Notes under the pieces: generated by a model
What the model saw: only the letters and a program-made list of their open reading frames with translations
Databases searched by the model: none
What the model was told of the DNA's origin: nothing
Shown: piece by piece, positions 34,706-42,845 of the stretch
How the letters are laid out: each line of letters starts with the position of its first letter
Position numbering within the stretch: position 1 is the stretch's first letter
Program-made: the position numbers and the translations under genes
Source of the DNA: Microbacterium limosum
GTDB lineage: Bacteria; Actinomycetota; Actinomycetes; Actinomycetales; Microbacteriaceae
NCBI RefSeq assembly: GCF_036324365.1
Contig: NZ_CP137080.1
Location: 62,001-126,000, forward strand
Reading direction: 5' to 3'
DNA length: 64,000 nucleotides

Positions 34706-35654
34706 TCGCAACGGTGTGGTCCTGCCCACGCGCGACATCGACTCCCTCCTGGACTCGGATAATCTCCAGGACTTCCTCACGCTCTTCGTCACCGCCAACG
34801 ACGTGCTGCGCACGGCGGACGACTTCGCCGACGTGGCGTACCAGGGCGTCGTCGACGCCGTGCGCGATGGCAACCTCCGCTACCGCGAGTACTTCGTCAA
34901 CTCGCAGAACTCCCGCCGCTACCTCGCCTACCCCGACCTCGTCGACGGGGTTATCGACGGGCTCCGCCGCGCGGAGCGGGAGTTCGGTGTGGGCTTCCGC
35001 ATCGTCAATGCGATCAACCGCGCTCTCTCGCCGGAGGACGCCGTGGCGATGGTGCGCGAGATGATCGATCATCCGCGCGACGAGGTGGTCGGCATCGGTC
35101 AGGACCATCTGACGGAGGACGGCCGGGAGGCGCCCGGGATGTGGGTGGAGGCCTACCGGCTGGCCGAGGCGAACGGGCTCCGGCGCACCGCCCACGTGGC
35201 GGAGACGCTTCCCGCCGACCCCGAGAGCGTCCTCGTCGCGATCGACGACCTGCACGTCGACCGGATCGATCACGGCTACCGGGCGGCCGACGACCCCGAC
35301 GTGCTCGCCCGCCTCGTGGAGTCCCAGGTTCCGGTCGCGTGCACCCCGATCTCGACGCTCGTGCTCTCCGGGTGGGCTCCCGAGCCCGATCACCGCATCG
35401 CCCGCCTCATCCGCGCGGGGGCGAACGTCACGCTCTCCACCGACGACGCGGTGTTCTTCCGCACCGACCTCGGCCGCGAATACGTCGAGGGACTCGGCGG
35501 CATGGGGTTCGGTCCCGATGTCGCCAAGCGCGTCTCGCTCGCCGGCGTCGAGGCGGCGTGGTGCGACGAGGCGCAGAAGGCGCGGCTGCGCGCCGACTTC
35601 CGGGCCCAGCACCTCGCCCTGGATACCCTGCTCGATCCGGCCTCCGCCGCCTGA
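34605..35654 (+). CDS. Adenosine deaminase-like amidohydrolase 3
   Basis: 349 residues, paralogue of the upstream gene. Metal site HCH (KAELHCHF), HVAE at 197-200 with the catalytic Glu kept but Gly replaced by Ala, RIDHGYR, and STDDAVFF. ATG 34605 has CGGAGGA just upstream. Substitutions around the HAGE motif and in the pocket suggest a different specificity from the other two. It ends the operon, 4 nt from the convergent GMC gene. Confidence 0.87.
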   Translation: MISYPDYLRLLPKAELHCHFIATMRPGMILELADRNGVVLPTRDIDSLLDSDNLQDFLTLFVTANDVLRTADDFADVAYQGVVDAVRDGNLRYREYFVNSQNSRRYLAYPDLVDGVIDGLRRAEREFGVGFRIVNAINRALSPEDAVAMVREMIDHPRDEVVGIGQDHLTEDGREAPGMWVEAYRLAEANGLRRTAHVAETLPADPESVLVAIDDLHVDRIDHGYRAADDPDVLARLVESQVPVACTPISTLVLSGWAPEPDHRIARLIRAGANVTLSTDDAVFFRTDLGREYVEGLGGMGFGPDVAKRVSLAGVEAAWCDEAQKARLRADFRAQHLALDTLLDPASAA

Positions 35655-35658
35655 GGGC

Positions 35659-37218
35659 TCAGGAGGCGAGGAGCTCTGCGGCGCGTTCGGCGATCGCGAC
35701 GGTCGGGGCCTGGGTGTTGCACGTCGGGATGGAGGGCATGACGGATGCGTCGGCGACCCATAGCCCGTCGAGTCCGCGCACCGCGAGTCGGGGATCCACG
35801 ACGGCGAGGTCGTCGGTGCCGATGCGCGCGGTGCCCGAGCAGTGGAAGAACGAGCCGATGTTCTCCCGGACGAATCGCGTCTTCGCTGCCGTGTCGAGCC
35901 CGGCGGGCGGAGTGAGGGGGCCTTCGGCGAGGTCGCGGTACGCGGGCATGGAGACGAAGGCGTGTGCCGCATCGACCGCCTCGACCATCGCCGCCAGATC
36001 GACGGGATCGGCGAGATAGTTCGGGTGGATGTCTGCGGCGGCGCCCGGTTCGGCCGAGCGCACCCGCACCCATCCGACGCTCCGCGAGCGGTAGAGGCCC
36101 GGCACGAGGGCGAACACGCGATCGCCGGAGAGGTCGTGCCGGGTGTGCAGCGCCTCGTCGCCGCGCGAACCGTGTGCGATGACGGTGTGCAGGTCGGGCC
36201 CGGCCTCCGCGTGAGAGCTCCGCCAGTTCACCATCGCGCCTCCGCCGTTGCCGATCACCGGCCCCAGGTCGTGTCGGGCCCGGAAGTTCATGCCGAGGAT
36301 GAGCGGGTGGTCCTGGAAGTTCTCGCCGACGCCGGGGAGATGATGGCGAACGGCGATGCCGGCCTCCGACAGGCGTCCGGCATCACCGATGCCCGACAAC
36401 TGCAGCAGCCGCGGCGTGTCGATCGCGCCGGCGGCCAGCACGACGCGCGACGCGGCGGTCGTCACCCGCACCCCTCCGGCGAGGTGGCGCACGCCCGTGA
36501 CGCGGGTGCCCGTGAGTTCGACGGCGTGGGCGGGGGAGTCGACGAGCACGTCGAGGTTCGGACGGGGAAGCGCCGGCTCCAGATACGCGCGGGCGGTCGA
36601 GAACCGTTGGAAGGATCCGTCCGGGCCCTCGACCGCGTTGTAATCGGGATAGACCGCGCCCTCATTCGCCCCGGCGTTGGCATCGTCGAGAACAGGGAGG
36701 CCGCGCTGCGCGGCGGCCTCGACCAGTGCGTGGGCGATCGGGTGCACCGCGGCAAGCGGTCCGACGCGCACGGGTCCGTCGAGCCCCCGGAAAGCGGGGT
36801 CGCCGCCCACCCGCGACTCCGAGCGGCGGAAGTAGGGGAGGAGGTCGTCGTACCCCCATCCGGTGGCGCCGGCATCCGCCCACGCGTCGTAGTCGGCCCG
36901 GTGCCCGCGGTACCAGAGCATCGCGTTCGTCGACGACGAGCCGCCGAGCACGCGGCCGCGGGGCATCGCCATCGAGCGGCCGAGCACGTGCGCGGTGGGG
37001 CGGGCGCGGTAGCCGTAGTCGTAGCGCGAACCGATCAGGGCGTCCCAGTGCGCCGCGTCGAGGATCTCCCGAAGCCCTTGGTGGTCGGGACCCGCCTCGA
37101 TCAGCAGGACCCGGCGCGCGGGATCTTCGCTCAGCCGAGCGGCGAGCACGCACCCCGCCGCCCCTCCGCCCACGACGATCACGTCGTAGGCGGGTGCGGG
37201 CAGGCGCACGATCGGCAT
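35659..37218 (-). CDS. GMC family oxidoreductase
   Basis: 519 residues, FAD-dependent alcohol/choline-oxidase-type enzyme. GGGAAG (17-22) begins the ADP-binding fold; the GMC signatures are PRGRVLGGSSSTNAMLWYRG and AGAIDTPRLLQLSGIG; HCSGTARIG holds the catalytic His and NTQAPTVAIAERAAE closes the protein. It oxidises a primary alcohol to aldehyde, possibly the product passed to the aldehyde dehydrogenase of the same operon. It is the last gene of the SBP2 operon; its ATG shares one base with the upstream stop. Confidence 0.92.
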   Translation of the reverse strand: MPIVRLPAPAYDVIVVGGGAAGCVLAARLSEDPARRVLLIEAGPDHQGLREILDAAHWDALIGSRYDYGYRARPTAHVLGRSMAMPRGRVLGGSSSTNAMLWYRGHRADYDAWADAGATGWGYDDLLPYFRRSESRVGGDPAFRGLDGPVRVGPLAAVHPIAHALVEAAAQRGLPVLDDANAGANEGAVYPDYNAVEGPDGSFQRFSTARAYLEPALPRPNLDVLVDSPAHAVELTGTRVTGVRHLAGGVRVTTAASRVVLAAGAIDTPRLLQLSGIGDAGRLSEAGIAVRHHLPGVGENFQDHPLILGMNFRARHDLGPVIGNGGGAMVNWRSSHAEAGPDLHTVIAHGSRGDEALHTRHDLSGDRVFALVPGLYRSRSVGWVRVRSAEPGAAADIHPNYLADPVDLAAMVEAVDAAHAFVSMPAYRDLAEGPLTPPAGLDTAAKTRFVRENIGSFFHCSGTARIGTDDLAVVDPRLAVRGLDGLWVADASVMPSIPTCNTQAPTVAIAERAAELLAS

Positions 37219-37832
37219 CAGTTGTGCTCGCTGGGTCCCATGATCGATACGCCCTCGGTCTGCTCGACATGGCGCACGAAGATGTACTTGTCCTCGCGGC
37301 CGTCCGAGTGCTTGCGCCGGATTCCCGGCTCGAGGATGCCGTCGGTCTTCGCGACCACGAGGTACGGCTCGCGCGCAGCGAGTCCCGCCGAGCAGTGCGC
37401 ATCGAACTCATCGAGCGTCTGCGCCGTGAAGGCCTTCGCCACGCCCGCCCCACGTGCGATCGCCGCGAGGTCCACGCGACCCTTGGCCGTGTGCGTGGCG
37501 GGGCCGCCGATCGACTGGTACTGCTCGTTGTCCCACACCACGACGAAGAGATTCGACGGCTGCTCGTTGCCGAGGGTCGCGAGGATACCGAGGTTGAACA
37601 GGAGGCCGCCGTCGGTGTCGAGCGACACGATCCGGCGGTGCGGCAGGCCCACGGCGAGCCCGAATGCCTCGGGCGTCACGCAGCCGAGCTGCTGCTGGAA
37701 CAGGCTTGCCTCGCGCATGTGTGGAGCGGCGTTGTACCACTCGTCGACCGCGCCCCCGAGGGAGAGGATGACGAGCTCCTTCTCGAGGCGCGCCCCGAGC
37801 AGCTTCATGGCTTCGAAACGGCTGTAGCTCAT
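37218..37832 (-). CDS. Thiamine-diphosphate enzyme, beta-type subunit (sulfopyruvate/phosphonopyruvate decarboxylase-like)
   Basis: 204 residues. Corresponds to the C-terminal TPP-binding half of 2-oxoacid decarboxylases: LDTDGGLLFNLG with N-F-V-V-V-WDNEQYQSIGG forms the diphosphate/Mg site. With the upstream gene it makes a two-subunit enzyme like ComDE sulfopyruvate decarboxylase. The likely role is decarboxylation of a 2-oxo acid to an aldehyde for the nearby aldehyde dehydrogenase. The substrate is unknown; nothing here points to coenzyme M synthesis. Confidence 0.82.
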   Translation of the reverse strand: MSYSRFEAMKLLGARLEKELVILSLGGAVDEWYNAAPHMREASLFQQQLGCVTPEAFGLAVGLPHRRIVSLDTDGGLLFNLGILATLGNEQPSNLFVVVWDNEQYQSIGGPATHTAKGRVDLAAIARGAGVAKAFTAQTLDEFDAHCSAGLAAREPYLVVAKTDGILEPGIRRKHSDGREDKYIFVRHVEQTEGVSIMGPSEHN

Positions 37833-38329
37833 CGGACCAGATCCCCTCCGAGGACGACGGCGGCGTGGTAGTACGAGGCATACGCCGTCTCGTACGCGCG
37901 CACGACGGCCGTCTCGATCTCGTCCACCTCTCGGACGACCGTGTACGGAGTACGCAACGTCTGCAGGAGCGGCTCCATCGTGATGCCATGCGGGATCGCC
38001 CACCAGTTGTTCTCGCCCATCTCGCCGCGGTAGCTCATGATCATCACGACGGGGATGCCGGCGCCGAGCCCCATCCGGGCCAGATGCTCGGTCGCGGCCC
38101 GCAGCCCCGAGTTCTCCATCACGAGCACGGCGCGCTTGCCCGACAGGAAGACGCCTCCCGCGATCGCGGCGCCCTCGCCCTCGTTGGTGACGGGGATCGT
38201 GCGGATGTCGGGGTCGGCGTCGAGGGCCGGGTAGAGCTCCTTGAGCAGGGAGTCCGGCAGGTAGGTCGCAACGCTCACCCCCGCGCGCTTCAGTCCGCGG
38301 ATGACCGCGTCGACGGCTTCGGCTTTCAT
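37829..38329 (-). CDS. Thiamine-diphosphate enzyme, alpha-type subunit
   Basis: 166 residues, the PYR-type domain of the split decarboxylase. TNEGEGAAIAGGVFLSGKRA includes the conserved Glu that activates the thiazolium, and MENSGLRAATEHL and MSYRGEMGENNWWAIPHG match the sulfopyruvate/phosphonopyruvate decarboxylase group. The stop overlaps the start of the beta subunit (ATGA). A palindromic repeat fills the 106-nt gap to the preceding monooxygenase gene. Confidence 0.82.
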   Translation of the reverse strand: MKAEAVDAVIRGLKRAGVSVATYLPDSLLKELYPALDADPDIRTIPVTNEGEGAAIAGGVFLSGKRAVLVMENSGLRAATEHLARMGLGAGIPVVMIMSYRGEMGENNWWAIPHGITMEPLLQTLRTPYTVVREVDEIETAVVRAYETAYASYYHAAVVLGGDLVR

Positions 38330-38368
38330 GAGAGTGGCTCGCTTTCGTGACTGGTGGGGCGGAGGAGT

Positions 38369-38431
38369 CGCTCCCCTGTCGCGATTCGACGCCGTGCCCG
38401 ACGACGGCGAGCGGTTCGTGACAGGGGAGCG
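38369..38431. repeat. Intergenic inverted repeat, family B copy 2
   Basis: Arms CGCTCCCCTGTCGC (38369-38382) and its inverse (38418-38431) match at 13 of 14. The inner sequences (CGAC-GC after the left arm, GAGCGGTTC before the right) resemble copy 1 at 9625-9693. It lies inside an operon, just after the monooxygenase stop. Confidence 0.7.
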
Positions 38432-38435
38432 GCGG

Positions 38436-39827
38436 TCATTTCGAGCGCGCGGAGAGGCGCCGCGCGCGGTGGCTGTCGGGCAGGCGCGGTCCGCCGTGCG
38501 GGTGGATCCGCTCGCGCAGGGTGCGGGGAGAGGACTCGGCATCCTCGGTGCCTGGAGGGTCGAGTCGCCCCCGCTCGCGCAGGATCGGCACGACGAGCTC
38601 GATGAAGGCGCGGTACGCGTGCGGTCCCCCGAAGGTGGGCTCGAGCATGATCCCGTCGATGCCGGATCCGTCGACGATCGCCTCGATCTCGTCGGCCACC
38701 TCGACGGGTGAGCCCGTGATCTGGAAACCGCGGATCGCCCTGGTGCGGAAGGAGTCGAGGATCTCGCCGACGCGCATGTCGGGGTTCTGTCGCGCGTAGC
38801 GCTGCACGAGGGTCTGCCCGAGGTCGGTGTGCAGATCGACGACACGGGTGGCAGGGTCCAGGCCTGTGAGATCGAGACCCGTGATGCCGGCGAACATCAC
38901 CGCCGCGTCGTCGAGCGCCAGCAACCTCTCGTATTCGGTGCGCAGCGCGTGCGCCTCGGTCGAGGTGGGAGCGACGGTCACGGTCGCGCCGGTCACGACG
39001 GCGACATCCCTCGCGGCGCGTCCGCCCTTCTCCGCCTGCGCCCGGATGTCGGCGACGTGCGCCGCGGCTGACGCGATCGACTGCCCCTGGATGAAGACCG
39101 CCTCGGCGTTGCGCGCCGCATAGGCCCGGCCACGGTCGGAGGTCCCGGCCTGGAACAGCACGGGGGTGCGCTGCGGCGTCGGCGGCACGGCGAAGACGCC
39201 GCGGGAGCGCTGGTGGGCACCGGCCACCTCGACCCGGTGCAGCTTCGCGGGGTCGGCGTACACACCCCGGGCGCGGTCGCGCACTTCTGCGTCGTCGTCC
39301 CAGCTGTGCTCCCAGTAGCGCAGGCACGTGTCGAGGAAGTCGTCGGCGGCGTCGTAGCGCTCGTCGTGCGAGAGCTGAGCCGTGACGCCGAACAGCTCAT
39401 CGGTCGTGGACTGGGAGCTCCCCGTGACGATGTTCCACCCGATGCGCCCGCCCGTCAGCCGATCGAGCGTCGCGAATCTGCGCGCGGTCGCGTACGGCTT
39501 CTCGACGGTCGTGGGCGAGGTCACGACGAAGCCGAGGTCGCGGGTCTCCCGTGCCAGCGCCGCGATCGCGAGCATCGGGTCGAGTGCGGGGAACTGGATG
39601 CCGTGGGCCGCGACCTGCTCGGGCATGATGCCCTCGAGGGTGGCGTAGCCGTAGGTGTCGGCGAAGAAGAGGAAGTCGAATCCCGCCGCATCCAACTCGC
39701 GGGCCAGAGCGATCCAGTACTCGAGCCGGTCCCAGTCGTCGCCGCGCCCGCGCGGATCGGTCCACGTGGGCATCCCGTTGCTCGGGTTCATCATCTCGAA
39801 CACGCCGAGCGCGATCCGTGTGCTCAT
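38436..39827 (-). CDS. LLM class flavin-dependent monooxygenase (NtaA/DszA/SoxA type)
   Basis: 463 residues, FMNH2-dependent luciferase-like TIM barrel. Typical segments are ARELDAAGFDFLFFADTYG, TSPTTVEKPYATARRFATLD, LTGGRIGWNIVTGSS and FQAGTSDRGRAYAARNAEAVF. Relatives cleave C-N bonds in nitrilotriacetate/EDTA or C-S bonds in dibenzothiophene sulfone, and RutA opens uracil. In this operon it probably starts oxidation of an alkyl- or ring-nitrogen compound. It overlaps the aldehyde dehydrogenase stop by 4 nt. No flavin reductase gene is nearby. Confidence 0.9.
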   Translation of the reverse strand: MSTRIALGVFEMMNPSNGMPTWTDPRGRGDDWDRLEYWIALARELDAAGFDFLFFADTYGYATLEGIMPEQVAAHGIQFPALDPMLAIAALARETRDLGFVVTSPTTVEKPYATARRFATLDRLTGGRIGWNIVTGSSQSTTDELFGVTAQLSHDERYDAADDFLDTCLRYWEHSWDDDAEVRDRARGVYADPAKLHRVEVAGAHQRSRGVFAVPPTPQRTPVLFQAGTSDRGRAYAARNAEAVFIQGQSIASAAAHVADIRAQAEKGGRAARDVAVVTGATVTVAPTSTEAHALRTEYERLLALDDAAVMFAGITGLDLTGLDPATRVVDLHTDLGQTLVQRYARQNPDMRVGEILDSFRTRAIRGFQITGSPVEVADEIEAIVDGSGIDGIMLEPTFGGPHAYRAFIELVVPILRERGRLDPPGTEDAESSPRTLRERIHPHGGPRLPDSHRARRLSARSK

Positions 39828-41329
39828 ACGACCATCACCACCGACTTCGTCTCGAGGTAGTTCTCCAGCCCCTGAGGGCCGTTCTCGGTGCCCCAGCCCG
39901 ATTCCTTGTAGCCGCCCTTGGGCAACTCGGGACCGAGGAACGAGTGGCAGTTGACCCACACCGTGCCCGCCTGCAGGCGGGCCGCGATGCGGTGGCCGTT
40001 GCTCAGGCCCTCCGTCCACACGCTCGCCGCGAGGCCGTAGTCGCTGTCGTTGGCCCACCCGACGACCTCATCCAGGGCGTCGAACGGGGTGACGACGGCG
40101 ACCGGGCCGAAGATCTCCTCGCGCATCAGGCGGGCGTCGGGGCGCACATCGGTGAGCACGGTCGGGCGGTAGAAGGTGCCCTGTGCGCCGTCGCGCTCGC
40201 CGCCCGTCACGACGGTGACGCCCTCGCTGCGGCCCTCGTCGATGAACGACGCCACGCGCTCGGCCTGCGCGACGCTCACGAGCGGACCGAGATCGGTCGT
40301 CTCCGCGAGCCCGTGGCCGAGCCGCAGGCCTTCGCCCGTCCGCGCCATCCCCGCGACGACCGCGTCGTAGACGTCCCGATGGGCGTAGATCCGGGCGCTC
40401 GCGACGCAGACCTGCCCGCCGTTGTCGAAGATGCCCCGCGAGACGCCCTCGATCGCGGCGGGCAGGTCGGCATCGGGCATGATGATCGACGGCGACTTGC
40501 CGCCGAGCTCGAGGGTGAGCCTCGCGAGGCGATCGGATGCCGTGGCCACGAGTCGCTTGCCCACGGCCGTCGACCCCGTGAAGGCGACCTTGGCGACGCC
40601 GCGGTGCTCGGCGAGCGCCTGGCCCGCCTCCGCGCCGAACCCGGTCAGCACGTTGACGACGCCGTCGGGAAGCCCCGCCTCCTGCAGCAGTCGGCCCAGG
40701 TAGAGCGCCGTGAGCGAGGTGTTCTCAGCGGGCTTGAGCACGATCGTGCACCCCGCGGCAAGGGCGGGGGCGAGCTTCATCGCCGTCATGATGAGCGGCG
40801 AGTTCCACGGAACGATCGCGGCGACGACGCCCACCGGCTCGCGGCGCGTGTAGGCGAAGACCTCCTTCCCCGCGGGGGTGCGGGAGAGCGAGGTGGGGAT
40901 CGTCTGACCCAGGATCTTCGTCGGCCAGCCGGCGTAGTAGCGGAACTGCGCGATCGCCGCCGGCACCTCGCCGAACCGGGACGTGCGCAGGCTCTTGCCC
41001 TGGTCGAGGGTCTCCAGCTGGGCGAGGTCGTCGAGGTGGGCCTCCATGAGGTCGGCGATGCGCCAGAGCAGGGCGGTCCGCTCGGCGGGGCGCATCGCCG
41101 CCCATGCGGGGGTGGCCGCCGTCGCCGCGGCGACGGCCCGGTCTGCGTCGGCGGCGGTTCCGCGCGCGATCTGCGCGAGCGTCTCTCCCGTCGCCGGGTC
41201 GACACTCACGAACCGCTCGCCCCCTGCGGCCTCGACCCAGCGGCCCCCGATCATCAGACGCCCGGGGTCGTCGGCGAGGAAGGCCGACACCCGCTCCCTC
41301 AGGGGGGCTCGTGTGATCTCGATCGTCAT
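39824..41329 (-). CDS. Aldehyde dehydrogenase (NAD(P)+)
   Basis: 501 residues. Catalytic Cys308 in NGGQVCVASAR and general-base Glu in LELGGKSPSI; cofactor loops IVPWNSPLIM and GFGAEAGQALAEH; FTGSTAVGKR. The length and NCHSFLGPELPKGGYKESG-type end match betaine/phenylacetaldehyde-class dehydrogenases. It oxidises an aldehyde made by the monooxygenase, GMC oxidoreductase or TPP enzyme of the operon. GAGG upstream of the ATG is a weak ribosome site. Confidence 0.93.
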   Translation of the reverse strand: MTIEITRAPLRERVSAFLADDPGRLMIGGRWVEAAGGERFVSVDPATGETLAQIARGTAADADRAVAAATAATPAWAAMRPAERTALLWRIADLMEAHLDDLAQLETLDQGKSLRTSRFGEVPAAIAQFRYYAGWPTKILGQTIPTSLSRTPAGKEVFAYTRREPVGVVAAIVPWNSPLIMTAMKLAPALAAGCTIVLKPAENTSLTALYLGRLLQEAGLPDGVVNVLTGFGAEAGQALAEHRGVAKVAFTGSTAVGKRLVATASDRLARLTLELGGKSPSIIMPDADLPAAIEGVSRGIFDNGGQVCVASARIYAHRDVYDAVVAGMARTGEGLRLGHGLAETTDLGPLVSVAQAERVASFIDEGRSEGVTVVTGGERDGAQGTFYRPTVLTDVRPDARLMREEIFGPVAVVTPFDALDEVVGWANDSDYGLAASVWTEGLSNGHRIAARLQAGTVWVNCHSFLGPELPKGGYKESGWGTENGPQGLENYLETKSVVMVV

Positions 41330-41360
41330 GCGGTACCTCGGTTCGGCCGGCGGGGAGCGG

Positions 41361-42782
41361 TCAGAGCGTAGGGCGCTCGTGTGACGGCGCGTCGTCGCTC
41401 GTGTGTCCGCGGTGGAACAGTCCGCTCGGGTCCTCCTGCTCATCGAGCCAGGCCGAGCGGCGGGCGAAGAGGTCGGGCACCAGCGCACGCACGCGGTCGA
41501 TCAGCTCCGCGAGGTCGGCGTTCACGAGCCGGCCGTCCTTGACCACGACCCGCCCATCGACCATCGTCAGGTCCACGTCCGAGCCCCGCACTGCGTGCAC
41601 GAGGTTGTGGTGGATATTGGCGTAGCCGCCCGAGGGGAGCAGGGGCGTCATCCGCGGCGTATCGGTGCGCACGGCGACGAGGTCGGCCTTGTGCCCGGGC
41701 AGCAGCGCACCCAGCTCGCCCCCGCGTCCGATGGCCGCCGCCCCGCCGCGGGTGGCCATGTGCAGGACATCCCACGAGTCCATGGCCGCGGCATCCATCG
41801 TGCGCAGCTTGCCCAGCAGGGAGGCGACCTTCATCTCCTCGAACATGTCGAGGTTGTTGTTCTCCTTCTCGCCGTCGGTGCCAAGACCCACGTTCACGCC
41901 CGCCGCGAGCATCTCGGCCACCGGCGCCATGCCGCTCGCGAGCTTCATGTTCGAGACGGGGTTGTGCGAGACCCCCACGCCGCGGGCTGCGATGAGGTCC
42001 ACCTCGGCATGATCGAGCCACACCGCGTGAGCGATCATCGCGCGGGGGGCGTCGAAGAAGCCGAGCTTGTCGAGGGCGAACATCGGCCGGGTGCCGTAGC
42101 GCCCGACGAAGTCGGCCACCTCGATCTCGGACTCGCTGCAGTGCGTGTAGAGGCCGGTGTCGTAGGAGCGGGCCAGTGCCACGGCGCGCCGCTGGCCCGC
42201 CTCGTCGGCGTAGAACGGGTGCTCGAGTCCGACCCACGGCATGATCCGGCCGTTCGCCGCCCCGGTCCACTCCTGCAGCATCCGCTCGTTGTCATCGAGG
42301 GTGTCGAAGTAGTCGAAGTCGGGGTGCTCCCCCACGTAGTTCACGCTCACGAGTCGGTTGCCCAGAGCGGATGCCGCGCGGGCCGCGCCGTCCATGAAAC
42401 GCCACATGTCGACGACCGTCGTGGTCCCCGACAGAAGCCCCTCGGCGTAGCAGAGCCAGGCGGCCGCCTCCGCCTCATCGGGTCGCAGCACCCGGTGCAT
42501 CGGATCGATGTGCAGGCGCAGCCACTCCCACACCGGAAGGTGCTCGGCGGTTCCGCGCAGCATGCCGGAGTGGTGGTGCGCGTTGACGAGGCCCGGCATG
42601 AGGACGTGATCGGGCAGATCGATGTGCTCGGCGTCGGGGTTCTCCGCCGCGAGTGCGGTCGCGTCGCCGACGGCCCTTATCGTGTCGCCGGTCACGAGGA
42701 CCGCGGCATCCGTCAGGACGGTGCGGGCGTCGTCCATCGGGACGACGACAGGGGCGGTCAGCAGGAGGGGGGTGGTGCTCAT
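41361..42782 (-). CDS. TRZ/ATZ family amidohydrolase (aminohydrolase/chlorohydrolase type)
   Basis: 473 residues. Full metal and catalytic set: NAHHHSGMLR, THCSESE (H-x-x-E catalytic Glu), AHAVWLDHAE, SHNPVSNMKLASG and GLGTDGEKENNN. This is the AtzA/TrzN/SAH-deaminase branch, which removes amino or halide groups from nitrogen rings. It follows the orphan binding protein across a strong hairpin, suggesting that the imported compound is first deaminated by this enzyme. The substrate is unknown. Confidence 0.9.
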   Translation of the reverse strand: MSTTPLLLTAPVVVPMDDARTVLTDAAVLVTGDTIRAVGDATALAAENPDAEHIDLPDHVLMPGLVNAHHHSGMLRGTAEHLPVWEWLRLHIDPMHRVLRPDEAEAAAWLCYAEGLLSGTTTVVDMWRFMDGAARAASALGNRLVSVNYVGEHPDFDYFDTLDDNERMLQEWTGAANGRIMPWVGLEHPFYADEAGQRRAVALARSYDTGLYTHCSESEIEVADFVGRYGTRPMFALDKLGFFDAPRAMIAHAVWLDHAEVDLIAARGVGVSHNPVSNMKLASGMAPVAEMLAAGVNVGLGTDGEKENNNLDMFEEMKVASLLGKLRTMDAAAMDSWDVLHMATRGGAAAIGRGGELGALLPGHKADLVAVRTDTPRMTPLLPSGGYANIHHNLVHAVRGSDVDLTMVDGRVVVKDGRLVNADLAELIDRVRALVPDLFARRSAWLDEQEDPSGLFHRGHTSDDAPSHERPTL

Positions 42783-42804
42783 GGGGGCTCTCTCAAGAAG
42801 TGGG

Positions 42805-42842
42805 GTCTGTGGCGGGGCGGCGGGGGTCGCCCCGCCACAGAC
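42805..42842 (-). terminator. Perfect 15-bp hairpin after the orphan binding-protein gene
   Basis: GTCTGTGGCGGGGCG (42805-42819) pairs without mismatch with 42828-42842 across an 8-nt loop, starting 3 nt after the binding-protein stop. No T-tract follows. Such hairpins after binding-protein genes stabilise that mRNA and reduce expression of distal genes, as known for malE. Confidence 0.65.
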
Positions 42843-42845
42843 GTC

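Noticed and set aside
37218..37832. Assigning the split TPP enzyme to coenzyme M synthesis as sulfopyruvate decarboxylase
   Set aside because: The similarity is to the fold only. No other coenzyme M genes are present, and the neighbours point to heterocycle or side-chain oxidation.
37829..38845. Reading the TPP alpha subunit as a longer protein extending through repeat B2 into the monooxygenase gene
   Set aside because: The extension is out of frame with the monooxygenase and passes through a palindromic repeat; the homology begins at MKAEAVDAV, ATG 38329.
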